Source of the DNA: Pedosphaera parvula Ellin514
Lineage (GTDB): Bacteria > Verrucomicrobiota > Verrucomicrobiia > Limisphaerales > Pedosphaeraceae
DNA: 64,000 nucleotides
Assembly: GCF_000172555.1 (NCBI RefSeq)
Contig: NZ_ABOX02000027.1
Coordinates: 1-64,000, forward strand
Reading direction: 5' to 3'
This document shows positions 43,865 through 52,073 of this stretch, in pieces. How positions within the stretch are numbered: position 1 is the stretch's first letter; each line of letters starts with the position of its first letter. A program made the translations under genes and the position numbers. A model generated the notes under the pieces. The model worked only from the letters and a program-made list of their open reading frames with translations. It did not search any database and was not told the DNA's origin.

Positions 43865-45217
43865 ATGATGACCGATGACATGGCGTTGGTGCGGGAGTAT
43901 GCCGGGAGTAATTCCGAGGTGGCGTTTGCCACCCTGGTGTCGCGGCATGTTAATCTGGTCTATTCTGTTGCTCTACAGCAGGTCCACGACCAGCATCTGG
44001 CGGAAGAAATTACCCAGGCCGTCTTCATCATTTTAGCACGGAAAGCTGGAAAACTCAGTTCGAAGACAATTCTCTCCGGGTGGCTCTGTCGCACGGTGCG
44101 ATATGTTTCAGCCAACGCACTTAAAATTGAATGGCGGCGGAAACGTCGCGAACAGGAGGCGCACATGCAATCCATTTTGAACGAACCGGAATCTGAAGGC
44201 GCATGGAAGCAGATTGCTCCTTTACTGAGCGTGGCACTGGCGCAATTGAGCGAAAAGGACCATGACGCCATTGTGTTGCGGTTTTTCGAGGGCAAGAACA
44301 TGAACGAAGTGGGAGTTGCCTTGGGTGTCAGCAAAAATACGGCTAAAACACGGGTGAGCCGGGCGGTGGATAAATTGAGAAGATTTTTTATGAAGCGAGG
44401 CGTGGTGCTTTCGGCCTCCGTGATTGCAGGCGCAATTTCGGCAAACTCGGTTCAAGCAGCACCAGTCGGATTGGCAACCGCTGTGTCGGCCGCTAAAGGA
44501 ACAGTCGTCGTCGCTTCCACTGCAAACCTCATCACAACAACACTAAAAATTATGGCATGGTCAAAAGCGAAAACAGCAATCCTGGCTGGCGTGGCAGTTA
44601 TTCTGACTGTTGGGGTAGTGACTGGCCTCGTCAGTATTAGCACCACAAAACCTAAAGGGTCTTCCCAGCAACCCGCGGACTCTGCTTCAAAACAGAATAC
44701 GGGGACGACCGCCGATAGGAGGACACCCAAAGGAACGATGCTCGTCATGGCGAATGCGATGGAAGCTGGTGATGCAAAAACATATGTCGAGAGCTACGTG
44801 CTGGCCACCACTGAGGAATTGAAACTGAAGTCAACATTGGAGGCAATGATCGTGGCCATGGCCAGATTCAATGACGCACTTAGCAACAAGTTCGGAGGAG
44901 AGGCGGCCCACTCTGTTTTCGCGGACATGCCTTTTGCGTTCCCCACCAATCGGATTGATTCCCTTGAACAGAAAATTCAAGGCGATTCGGCCACAGTCTC
45001 CCTCGGCGAAAAAGCTGGTCGTCCCATTCAGTTCACAAAGGTTAACGGCGAGTGGAGGATGCAACCGGATAGTTTTGTTCATTTGAGTCCGGCGGTCCTG
45101 GGCGATCTTTATGTCCGGGTCATCAAGGCGCTGGATGAGACCACTCCCGAAATCTCGCAGGATAAATTCAAGACGGCCATGGAAGCCGTTGACAAGATGA
45201 AGGAAAGGGCGCGGTGA
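43865..45217 (+). CDS. ECF sigma factor fused to a membrane-anchored C-terminal domain
   Basis: 450 aa. Residues 10-95 are sigma region 2 (AFATLVSRHVNLVYSVALQQV, AEEITQAVFIILARKA) and 125-180 region 4 (LSEKDHDAIVLRFFEGKNMNEVGVALGVSKNTAKTRVSRAVDKL). A hydrophobic Ala/Val-rich stretch (185-225) and a clear transmembrane helix (about 236-260, AKTAILAGVAVILTVGVVTGLV) follow, then a Ser/Gln linker and a periplasmic domain (about 290-440) of unknown fold. The design suggests a sigma factor held at the membrane and controlled by its own outer domain or proteolysis. No separate anti-sigma gene is adjacent. Start could be 43865 or 43868. Confidence 0.85.
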   Translation: MMTDDMALVREYAGSNSEVAFATLVSRHVNLVYSVALQQVHDQHLAEEITQAVFIILARKAGKLSSKTILSGWLCRTVRYVSANALKIEWRRKRREQEAHMQSILNEPESEGAWKQIAPLLSVALAQLSEKDHDAIVLRFFEGKNMNEVGVALGVSKNTAKTRVSRAVDKLRRFFMKRGVVLSASVIAGAISANSVQAAPVGLATAVSAAKGTVVVASTANLITTTLKIMAWSKAKTAILAGVAVILTVGVVTGLVSISTTKPKGSSQQPADSASKQNTGTTADRRTPKGTMLVMANAMEAGDAKTYVESYVLATTEELKLKSTLEAMIVAMARFNDALSNKFGGEAAHSVFADMPFAFPTNRIDSLEQKIQGDSATVSLGEKAGRPIQFTKVNGEWRMQPDSFVHLSPAVLGDLYVRVIKALDETTPEISQDKFKTAMEAVDKMKERAR

Positions 45218-45221
45218 AAAC

Positions 45222-45896
45222 GTGAAACGCGCGTTCACGCTCTTCGAGTTGCTTGCCGTCGTTGCGGTGATTGCTGTGCTGGTGAGTTTGTTGCTTCCCG
45301 CCCTGTCCCGCGCAAACGCCAAGTCCAGGCGCACCACCTGTCTCAACAATCTAAAGCAGGTGAATCTTGGCTTGCGGATGTATGTCGAAGACAATGGCGA
45401 CACGCTTCCCAATACCAATGCAGTGATGTCCGCCTATAAAGGGCTGGTGAAAACGTATGTCGGGCTGGAAGCACCTTCTTCACCCAATGACCGGCTTTTC
45501 ACGTGCCCAGCCGACCGATTCAGCGTGGATGCGATCAACAATGTTGTCACAAGCGGGAGCATGCACGAAAGCTCCGCGTGGGATTATTCCAGCTATGGAT
45601 TCAACGGCCTTAACCGGATGAGCGAGTTGCTTCCTGGTGTTGCTGGTAAAAAGCTTTCTTCAATCCGTGACTCAGTGAAAACAGTCTTGTTGGCGGAGAA
45701 CTCGGCCTTCTTCGGGTTCTCGTGGCATGAGCCGGGGAGTCCGCCGATAGCAAACAATGCGCAGAGTGTCGTCAGCTTCGGTGACGGGCACGTCGATTAT
45801 GTTCGCATCTATTGGGATGGCGTTAGCGGCAAAACAGATGCGCCGATGTTTTACAATCCGCCTGCTGGATATGATTATAAATGGAGCGGAGATTGA
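45222..45896 (+). CDS. type II secretion/type IV pilin-like pseudopilin (H-X9-DG family)
   Basis: 224 aa, GTG start 4 bp after the sigma-factor stop. The N-terminus is a prepilin leader and helix: KRAFTLFELLAVVAVIAVLVSLLLPAL, with Ala instead of Gly before the processing Phe and Glu5 retained. Then come SRRTTCLNNLKQVNLGLRMYVEDNGDTLP, as in the large pseudopilin families of Planctomycetes and Verrucomicrobia, and SFGDGHVDYV, the DG motif near the C-terminus. Exported and cleaved by prepilin peptidase. Probably co-transcribed with the sigma factor and possibly its target; the role is unknown. Confidence 0.85.
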   Translation: MKRAFTLFELLAVVAVIAVLVSLLLPALSRANAKSRRTTCLNNLKQVNLGLRMYVEDNGDTLPNTNAVMSAYKGLVKTYVGLEAPSSPNDRLFTCPADRFSVDAINNVVTSGSMHESSAWDYSSYGFNGLNRMSELLPGVAGKKLSSIRDSVKTVLLAENSAFFGFSWHEPGSPPIANNAQSVVSFGDGHVDYVRIYWDGVSGKTDAPMFYNPPAGYDYKWSGD

Positions 45897-45921
45897 ATTC
45901 TGCTGCCGCGAGCGTCGAAGC

Positions 45922-46231
45922 TTCAAACTGGCGAGATATTTTTGATCACATTGGAAAACCAAACCACCGTTCGAACCGAGGTATTGGGAGGCTGACCACG
46001 TTTCTGACAATGGCGTATATCATCTTTGTGCAACCGGCGGTGTTGTCGGGGGCGGCGATGTGTCAGAATGTCAGAAAGATTGATTGGTCGGATTATAGTG
46101 AGTCGGTGCCGTCGCTTTTGATCATGGTGGGAATTCCGCTTTGTTATTCGATTGCGGATGGACTGGCGCTGGGATTCATCAGTTACCCGATCATCAAATT
46201 TTTCAGCGGGCGCGGGAAGGAGATTGGGGCA
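45922..46231 (+). pseudogene. decayed NCS2/AzgA-type permease fragment (copy 2)
   Basis: Begins at codons reading LARYFDHIGK and continues into the same deleted permease as copy 1: GRLTTFLTMAYIIFVQPAVLSGAAM joined directly to CQNVRKIDWSDYSESVPSLLIMVGIPLCYS and on to FSGRGKEIG. It stops matching at 46231 and lacks the C-terminal helix kept in copy 1. It shares the missing base at GGCTGACC and the same internal junction as copy 1, so the copies arose by duplication after decay. The 198-codon frame running through it is fortuitous. Confidence 0.78.
45954..46231 (+). repeat. direct repeat, copy 2 (about 278 bp)
   Basis: Partner of 43312-43591. Beyond 46231 the strong identity ends, but about 5 bases later a weaker match resumes to the sequence upstream of the sigma gene (43774-43848 against 46232-46311). 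Confidence 0.9.
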
Positions 46232-46290
46232 TTTTCCTTCGCGCCGGTTTCCCCATCTGGTAATCCGAGTTCCCTGCGACATAAAAGGAC

Positions 46291-46311
46291 TGTAACCTTT
46301 TTTGCATCGGC
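46291..46311 (+). promoter_or_regulatory. orphan copy of the ECF-type promoter sequence
   Basis: TGTAACCTTTTTTGCATCGGC, preceded by TCCCTGCGACATAAA, matches the region ahead of the sigma gene (TCCCTGCCGCATAAA, then TGTAACC and CATCGGC). No sigma gene follows here; instead the sequence points into the 3' end of the HEAT-repeat gene on the other strand. It is either a relic of a lost sigma gene or a source of antisense RNA. Confidence 0.45.
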
Positions 46312-47267
46312 TACTTTGCCCCGAGTTGTGCCGCGGCTTTGGGATCTAGTTGCTTCAGCATACTCTCCGCCGCTGACCGGACATTGGGGTCGGCATTGCT
46401 CAGGTTTCTGGTTAAGAGTGCTTTCATTTCGTTGGTGGAAAGAATCCGGCGCAGACTTGCGAATAGCGGATATCTGATGTTTGGGTTGGAATTTCCCAAG
46501 TACTGCTGAAGGACAGGAACGGCGGCTTTGGCCTCCCCTTCAAAGGCACCCAGGGTTCCGATCAACAGACTGACCTGGATCCGATTAAGCGCGGGGTTGT
46601 GCGGTTGGTTTTGATCGAGACTGTTCATCAGGGCCGGAACGGCCATTTGAGGGTTGCTATGGATTTTGTGTAGCGTGATGATTGCGTGAGTGCGCACGGA
46701 GGAATTAGTAGAATTCAGCGCCCGGACCAGGGCGGGAACCGCAGCCTGAGCATTGGTTCCAAACTCCCCGAGAATTGCCGAGTTCCCGGCCCAATCCTTT
46801 GCGTTGGTATCGTCAAGCGCCACAACCAGTGGGCCAATCGATTCACCTTTGATTTTCATTAACGCTGCCGTAGCTGGAAATCCAAAAACCTCCTTCGTTT
46901 GGTGGCTCGCCCGGACGAGGGCGGGGATGGCATTGCTGGCGGCTGCGCCTATTTCCCCGAGGGCGCGGGCAGCCTGGGCACGCTCGATATTCCGATCAAT
47001 GGACAGCAATTTGTCCATGGTGTTGCGCAAGGGTGAGGCTGGTCGGTCAAGAGTATCGATCAAATAAGGGACTGCCTTTTCGCCCATCGATCGCAGAGCC
47101 AACTGCGCCTCGGCTTGCTGCTGTTGATCCCCCAATTGCAATTCGGTGGACCAGTAGCTCAAGGATCGTCCGTGATAAAGGGGTCCGGCACCCCGTGAAA
47201 TCATCCAAAAGAGAGAACCTGCGATCAATCCTATGAGGACGGTGAGAATGCAGAACCTTTTTTTCAT
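46311..47267 (-). CDS. HEAT-repeat protein with N-terminal membrane anchor
   Basis: 318 aa. Hydrophobic N-terminus (RFCILTVLIGLIAGSLFWMI) acts as signal anchor, so the rest is probably periplasmic. From about residue 50 there are six to seven HEAT/PBS-lyase-like helical repeats, for example ARALGEIGAAASNAIPALVRA, SAILGEFGTNAQAAVPALVRALN and HAIITLHKIHSNPQMAVPALM. Such repeats usually bind proteins. The 3' end abuts the orphan promoter-like sequence. No enzymatic motif. Common in this phylum; role unknown. Confidence 0.8.
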   Translation of the reverse strand: MKKRFCILTVLIGLIAGSLFWMISRGAGPLYHGRSLSYWSTELQLGDQQQQAEAQLALRSMGEKAVPYLIDTLDRPASPLRNTMDKLLSIDRNIERAQAARALGEIGAAASNAIPALVRASHQTKEVFGFPATAALMKIKGESIGPLVVALDDTNAKDWAGNSAILGEFGTNAQAAVPALVRALNSTNSSVRTHAIITLHKIHSNPQMAVPALMNSLDQNQPHNPALNRIQVSLLIGTLGAFEGEAKAAVPVLQQYLGNSNPNIRYPLFASLRRILSTNEMKALLTRNLSNADPNVRSAAESMLKQLDPKAAAQLGAK

Positions 47268-47415
47268 GCAGGCGGAGTATGGCTATTTTGGAAGAAGAGG
47301 ACTAGTGGTTTCCTTATCTGCTATAAAAAGCTAAAGGCGGTAATGCCTAAGCAAGCCGGAGAAATCCGCGACACCTCTGGCGTAGTTTGAGTTCGTAAAC
47401 TGGAATATCGATTAT

Positions 47416-47712
47416 ATGCCCGAAAGAAAAACGAAGTGGAAGTTTGTAGGCGATTATCCTCTCGTGGAATATCAATGTGGAGATCGCGCCGGAGATCGAA
47501 TCAGATTGCGACGGGAGATCATTGTTCGCAATCATGAAGGCAAACCCACTGGTGAAGTTTATCGTGCCGGTGAAATATGGACAATTCTGGGGGGATCAAC
47601 GGAGCCGCCGGTTGTGCTCTGGCTGAGGCAGGCGGATGGTCGTCGCCATACCTGGGATGAGGATGATGGTTTTTGGGAGTGGTTTGAAAAGGTGGAGGAA
47701 GGTGAGCCTTAA
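47416..47712 (+). CDS. small conserved-looking hypothetical protein
   Basis: 98 aa, rich in Trp, Arg and Glu: KTKWKFVGDYPLVEYQCGDRAGDRIRLRR..., then GEVYRAGEIWTILGGSTEPPVVLWLRQADGRRHTWDEDDGFWEWFE. This reads like a compact beta-rich cytoplasmic domain with no signal or membrane helix. No family is recognised. Coding reality is supported by length, ATG start and lack of a competing frame. Stands alone on the plus strand. Confidence 0.55.
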   Translation: MPERKTKWKFVGDYPLVEYQCGDRAGDRIRLRREIIVRNHEGKPTGEVYRAGEIWTILGGSTEPPVVLWLRQADGRRHTWDEDDGFWEWFEKVEEGEP

Positions 47713-48106
47713 CGTTGTAATAGCGATATGGTCGAGGGAAGCGCGGCGGTTTTTCAGATGGGCACTGGTCCTTACTGATTAGAATGATGCCTAGACGGTG
47801 GGATTGAAGTCGTCGGCCGCCTCCGCGGGAAACAGGTGAGGGTTGGGTTGGATCGCGGGCATTGTTGGGGAGCGCGCGGCGTTGGCAACCGCAAAATAGC
47901 ACAATAACCCTTTGACCATGCAGACCGTATCTACCATTAGAACGAGCCTGGCGGTTGAATTGGAGTCTGTGGGCCGCGTACGCGGATGTGGCAGCATGGA
48001 CAAAAGGAGACAGGGATAATTATGTGTGAGAAGGCTGCTATTTGGTGGGATTTTGTTGGGGATATGGTAGAAGTAATTGAATGCGAGCCGTCAACGATCC
48101 TATCTT
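47713..48106. other. 394-bp intergenic region with a 12-bp palindrome
   Basis: No convincing gene. It contains a perfect 12-bp palindrome CCGCGTACGCGG at 47974-47985 and GC-rich sequence at 47810-47890. A 49-codon frame from the ATG at 48022, preceded by AGGGA, overlaps the adenine deaminase start and might be a leader peptide, but nothing else supports it. No purine riboswitch was recognised. Confidence 0.35.
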
Positions 48107-49813
48107 ATGAGGCATCTACAAGAAAAACTAAGCATCGCACGCGGGGAGAAGCCAGCGGAGTTACTCTTTAAAAATGCCAATTTGGTCAACGTCTTGAGTG
48201 GTGAGATTCATCGCACCAATGTGGCAGTGACGGATGGACGGGTGGTGGGGATTGGAGATTATGAAGGGGAGCAGGTCATTGATTTAAAGGGGGCGTATCT
48301 GGCGCCGAGTTTGATCGATGGCCATTTCCATGTGGAGAGTTCGATGTTGACGATGCCGGAGTTTGCGCGTGCAGTGGTGCCGCATGGCACCGGGGTGGTG
48401 GTGATTGATCCGCATGAGTATGCCAATGTGCTCGGGTTGGATGGGATTCGCTACGTGTTGGAATCGAGCAAGAATCTCCCGATTGATTTCTTCATCATGT
48501 TGCCTTCCTGTGTGCCGGCGACGCATTTGGAAACGGCGGGGGCGCGGTTGACGGCGGATGATTTGAAGTTGATGATTGCGGATGAGCGGGTGGCGGGGGT
48601 TGCGGAGTTGATGAATTATCCCGGCGTGTATCTCGGAGTGGAGAGTGAGTTGGACAAGATAAAGGCAGGGAAGGGAAAGGCGATTGATGGGCATGCGCCG
48701 GGATTAAGGGGAAAGAATTTAAATGCTTATGTGCTTGCCGGAGTAAAGTCGGATCATGAGTCGACTGAGTTGGAAGAGGCGCATGAGAAGTTGCGGTTGG
48801 GGATGCATTTACTGTTGCGCGAAGGGAGCACGGAACGGAATTTAGCAACGCTCGCGCCGTTGGTGAATCCGCATAACGCCATGAATCTCTCATATGCGAC
48901 GGATGACAAGCTGGCGGGAGATTTGGTTTCTGAGGGGCATATTGATCATGCGGTGAGGAAGTCAATTCAGATGGGGGTGTCGCCGATTACGGCGTTGCAG
49001 ATCGCGACCATCAACACGGCGCGGCATTATCGATTGAGGAATTACGGGGCGATTGCGCCACGATATTGGGCGGACTTCATTGTGTTTGATGATTTGAAGA
49101 ACATTGTGGTTCGGCAGACGTATAAAAAGGGAATTCTAGTAGCGGAGAATGGGAAGTATTTTGGCGAGCATCCTGAGATTGTGCCACAGCCGCGCAGCAC
49201 AATGAATTTGCGTTATAAGCCATCGGACCTGGAGGTTAAAGCGGAAAAGCCGGGGCGCATCCGGGTGATTGAAATTGTGCCGCAGCAGATTGTCACGAAG
49301 GAGTTGCTCGAAACGCCCAAGGTTGAGAATGGGAAGATCGTGGCGGATGTGGAACGGGATATTTTGAAGATGGTGGTGGTGGAGCGGCATCGGGCCACGG
49401 GAAATGTCGGAGTTGGTTTTGTGCGCGGGTTCAAGCTGAAGCAAGGGGCATTGGGGTCAACGGTGGCGCATGATGCTCACAATGTGGTGGTGGTGGGGAC
49501 GAACGATGAGGATATTCTGAAGGTGATACAGGAACTGGAGAATTTGAAGGGTGGCCAGGTGGCGGTGTCGCAAGGCCAGGTGAAGGCTGAACTGGCGTTG
49601 CCGATTGCGGGGTTGGTATCGGATCAACCGTTGGATGAGGTGATCGATCGGATTGCGGGATTGAATGCAGCAGCGGCAGAGATGGGCTGTGAGCTGGAAG
49701 CGCCGTTTATGACGCTGTCCTTTCTAAGTCTGTCACCGATACCGGAGTTGAAGTTGACGGATCAAGGGTTGATTGATGCGGTGCATATGCGGACGACGAG
49801 TTTGTTTGAGTGA
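48107..49813 (+). CDS. ade: adenine deaminase (Ade/AdeC type)
   Basis: Deaminates adenine to hypoxanthine, feeding xanthine dehydrogenase. 568 aa from the ATG at 48107 (MRHLQEKLSIARGEKPAELLFKNA); an upstream TTG adds ten residues without homology. It has an amidohydrolase barrel with LIDGHFHVESSMLTMPEFARAVVPHGTG, DPHEYANVLG, GHAPGLRGKNLNAY and SDHESTELEEA metal or active-site motifs, then the C-terminal AdeC domain (VERHRATGNVGVGFVRGF, AHDAHNVVVVGTNDEDI). It lies outside the main catabolic divergon, beyond the broken permease copies. Confidence 0.94.
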   Translation: MRHLQEKLSIARGEKPAELLFKNANLVNVLSGEIHRTNVAVTDGRVVGIGDYEGEQVIDLKGAYLAPSLIDGHFHVESSMLTMPEFARAVVPHGTGVVVIDPHEYANVLGLDGIRYVLESSKNLPIDFFIMLPSCVPATHLETAGARLTADDLKLMIADERVAGVAELMNYPGVYLGVESELDKIKAGKGKAIDGHAPGLRGKNLNAYVLAGVKSDHESTELEEAHEKLRLGMHLLLREGSTERNLATLAPLVNPHNAMNLSYATDDKLAGDLVSEGHIDHAVRKSIQMGVSPITALQIATINTARHYRLRNYGAIAPRYWADFIVFDDLKNIVVRQTYKKGILVAENGKYFGEHPEIVPQPRSTMNLRYKPSDLEVKAEKPGRIRVIEIVPQQIVTKELLETPKVENGKIVADVERDILKMVVVERHRATGNVGVGFVRGFKLKQGALGSTVAHDAHNVVVVGTNDEDILKVIQELENLKGGQVAVSQGQVKAELALPIAGLVSDQPLDEVIDRIAGLNAAAAEMGCELEAPFMTLSFLSLSPIPELKLTDQGLIDAVHMRTTSLFE

Positions 49814-49845
49814 AGGTTAATCGCCGTCGAGAAATAGAAATACGA

Positions 49846-50921
49846 TTAGAAATCCTCAGTTTCGGACTTATTGTAAGCAATTTTATAGGCCGTGACAGCA
49901 GCAAAGAAGAGCCATAGGACCAAGTAAGGGCTCCAAGCCTGCACAAGCATTTTGTTGAGGGACAGATTTTCGCCAACCACGCCACGAAGAGTGCGGGAAA
50001 ATTCTTCCTGAGAAGGTCTTCCCTGCAGAAATTCCCTCAGCTCCGGCAACTCTCTTTTGCGAAACTCAACAATATCCTGGTCAGTTATTGTGCCCTGTTT
50101 AACGTAATGTTTTGCCAATTCTTTAACAGAGGGCAAGGGACCGTGTTGTGTAAAGTTGCTGAAGGCAACCGCCATGATCCTGGCATAGCGTTTTTTGCAA
50201 AACACAACCTTCTCTCCGGGGTCTAAATCGCGAGGAGAAAAGCCCTGCTCTTCCAATACTTTCCTTATGTCATCATCGGTGACGGCCTTGTCGGCATCCT
50301 TCGCATAATCGATTAGATTCTCGTAAGAAAACAGTGTGGCCACATCCAATGCGAGGTTGATGCGAGCGTGAATCACAAAGTATTCTCCACCCAATACGGA
50401 AATAAATGCTGCGAACGAAGCCACACCGGCCAGGCCGAAACTGCCTGCCCCGGCAGCGAAACGAGCCGCAAAGCCAATCGTAAGGCCGATAACAATGCCC
50501 ACGAGCGAGCCGACTCCCCAACCCATAAAACGGAAGGCGGGATCAAATTGGACTTTGAGTTTATGCCAGAGCAGCATGGCGGCTACAGAAGCCAGGCTGG
50601 TGATGAGGATGCCAAGACAGAAGCGGAACCTGGTTGGTCCCGACAGAATTGGTGAGATAGAACCTTCGTCTTCCGACCTCAAGACTCGGCGCCACCAAGT
50701 ATTGGCTCGTCTTTGTTCACGCGCCAAAGCCCCGCTTTGTGCCTTTCGAATATATTCATTGGCCAGAGATGTGCCATCGGCTCCACAATTTGGACAAGCA
50801 ATGGGAAATTGCAACCGGCCATTGATTGGCTCTTCATACACCGTATAACTCGGGCCACAAAGATTGGCTCTTCATACACCGTATAACTCGGGCCACAAAG
50901 GCATTTAACTGTAATGTCCAT
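49846..50921 (-). pseudogene. zinc-ribbon membrane protein frameshifted by a 38-bp tandem duplication
   Basis: The open part encodes CPNCGADGTS, a linker, three to four hydrophobic helices (about 75-165), a cytoplasmic-looking domain and a final helix (MLVQAWSPYLVLWLFFAAVTAYKIAY). Reading upstream, an ATG at 50921 gives MDITVKCLCGPSYTVYEEP, the first half of a zinc ribbon (CxC...CPNCG). That frame is lost because a 38-base segment is repeated; removing one copy joins it in frame to INGRLQFPIACPNCG. As it stands, translation can restart only within the repeat (GTG at 50841), losing the first Cys pair. No family name is recognised; a sequencing error is possible. Confidence 0.7.
50825..50900. 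repeat. perfect 38-bp tandem duplication
   Basis: Two identical 38-base units, 50825-50862 and 50863-50900, starting ATTGGCTCTT and ending CCACAAAG. The unit length is not a multiple of three, and the repeat lies in the 5' coding part of the minus-strand zinc-ribbon gene. Confidence 0.97.
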
Positions 50922-51153
50922 TTCAATTTCGTCGGTGATTTCTCTTTCCGTAACCGTGCTGATTTGTGAGAGCATTAGTTGAGCCAGATTCAAAACAAGG
51001 TGAGATGCAAAGTCTTGATAGAAGCGAAAACTGGTGAGGCAAATAGGGGTTGGCCAGATTACGTGGCGGGATTCAATCCAGGCTCTCCATATGTGAGTCA
51101 ACGATCCCCGCAGGCAGGATTGACGAGAAGAGGCGCCTGGTGGTTAATGCGGG

Positions 51154-51576
51154 ATGATGTTGATGCGGTATCTGGCGAATTTGAATAAGGCGCGGCTTAT
51201 TTTGTGGTGCTATTTCATCTGGTATCTGGTGGTGTTGGTGCGGTATTTCGATGCGAATGTGCGGCTGTGGATGACTTCGCTGGGGTTGAGTGCGATTATT
51301 GGGGTTGCTCTTTATATCAGCACGACAGCGTCGGGGAAGGGGGCAGTAAAGTTGGGAACCTGGCAAACAATCCGGCTGTTTATGATGCCGTTTTGTGTCT
51401 CAAGTTTTTCAGCGTTGGTGAAGGGAAAAGGATTTGTGCTGATCTTCTCACCGAATCCAATGGAGATACTGGTGGCGATGGGGATTTGCGCGGTGTTGTG
51501 TGGGACGGTGTTTGCGCTGAAGCATAAAATGCTCCCCAAAATGTCTGATACAAGAGTGGAGCGGGAACGAGTCTGA
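51154..51576 (+). CDS. small integral membrane protein, unknown
   Basis: 140 aa with four predicted hydrophobic helices: ARLILWCYFIWYLVVLVRYF, WMTSLGLSAIIGVALYIS, LFMMPFCVSSFSALV and MEILVAMGICAVLCGTVFAL, then a charged tail. Alternating basic loops fit an inner-membrane protein. No family recognised. The start may be any of the first Met codons. It is the only gene between the frameshifted zinc-ribbon gene and a small minus-strand membrane protein. Confidence 0.65.
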   Translation: MMLMRYLANLNKARLILWCYFIWYLVVLVRYFDANVRLWMTSLGLSAIIGVALYISTTASGKGAVKLGTWQTIRLFMMPFCVSSFSALVKGKGFVLIFSPNPMEILVAMGICAVLCGTVFALKHKMLPKMSDTRVERERV

Positions 51577-51602
51577 TTGCCAATTTTGAAAGCAACGAGG
51601 AC

Positions 51603-51773
51603 TTAACGCAAGTTGGCGAAGTAAAATCCAACTGCGAGCATGGCGGAGATCACAGCACCTGCAGCCAGGGACCAGATTAAAAAAATCTTACGTTTACGAC
51701 GAAGAGCCCGACCACCCATGCCTGGGAGCAGGTAAAATCGTTCCTGTTCTTTATTTTTTTTTGACCAAAACAT
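51603..51773 (-). CDS. 56-aa single-span membrane protein
   Basis: From the ATG at 51773: FWSKKNKEQERFYLLPGMGGRALRRKRKIF, a strongly basic juxtamembrane segment, then one transmembrane helix (LIWSLAAGAVISAMLAVGFYFAN) and a two-residue end. By the positive-inside rule the N-terminus is cytoplasmic. An in-frame 20-codon upstream extension lacks these features and is not used. The conserved-looking LLPGMGGRALRRKR stretch argues for a real gene. Function unknown. Confidence 0.6.
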   Translation of the reverse strand: MFWSKKNKEQERFYLLPGMGGRALRRKRKIFLIWSLAAGAVISAMLAVGFYFANLR

Positions 51774-52073
51774 GCTAAATACGACAATTAAGAGTGAGAT
51801 TATGAAGGATTCATCGCGACTGCGCCAGTTCAAAATTATCCCACATATCTGCTATTAAGACGTTGGGGCTTGGAGCCTATCCCAGTAGAGCATGTTACTC
51901 TTTTCAAGTGGTTGATAATCAAGCCACTTACCTACAGGCATAGGCTCTCAGAGTTTTGTTTCAGCAAATTGTGTGAATTCATGTGAGAAGAAAGCTTTGG
52001 ATTGGAATCTGTCTGATCGCCTTACGGGACGGCTTGAAGTTCAGGTTGTGCATGGAAACTTAAAGGTTGAGGC

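Noticed and set aside
43285-46311. Composite transposon made of the two direct repeats
   Set aside because: The repeats derive from a permease gene, lack terminal inverted repeats and encode no transposase; simple duplication explains them better.
45881-46477. 198-codon frame through the second permease fragment
   Set aside because: It runs from pseudopilin 3' sequence through a shared-deletion pseudogene into antisense of the HEAT gene; no coherent protein.
47713-48106. Purine riboswitch ahead of adenine deaminase
   Set aside because: No conserved loop or junction motif of the purine class is visible.
47986-48171. Upstream frame overlapping the adenine deaminase start
   Set aside because: Overlaps a clear gene by about 65 bp with no recognisable protein features; kept only as a note in the intergenic entry.
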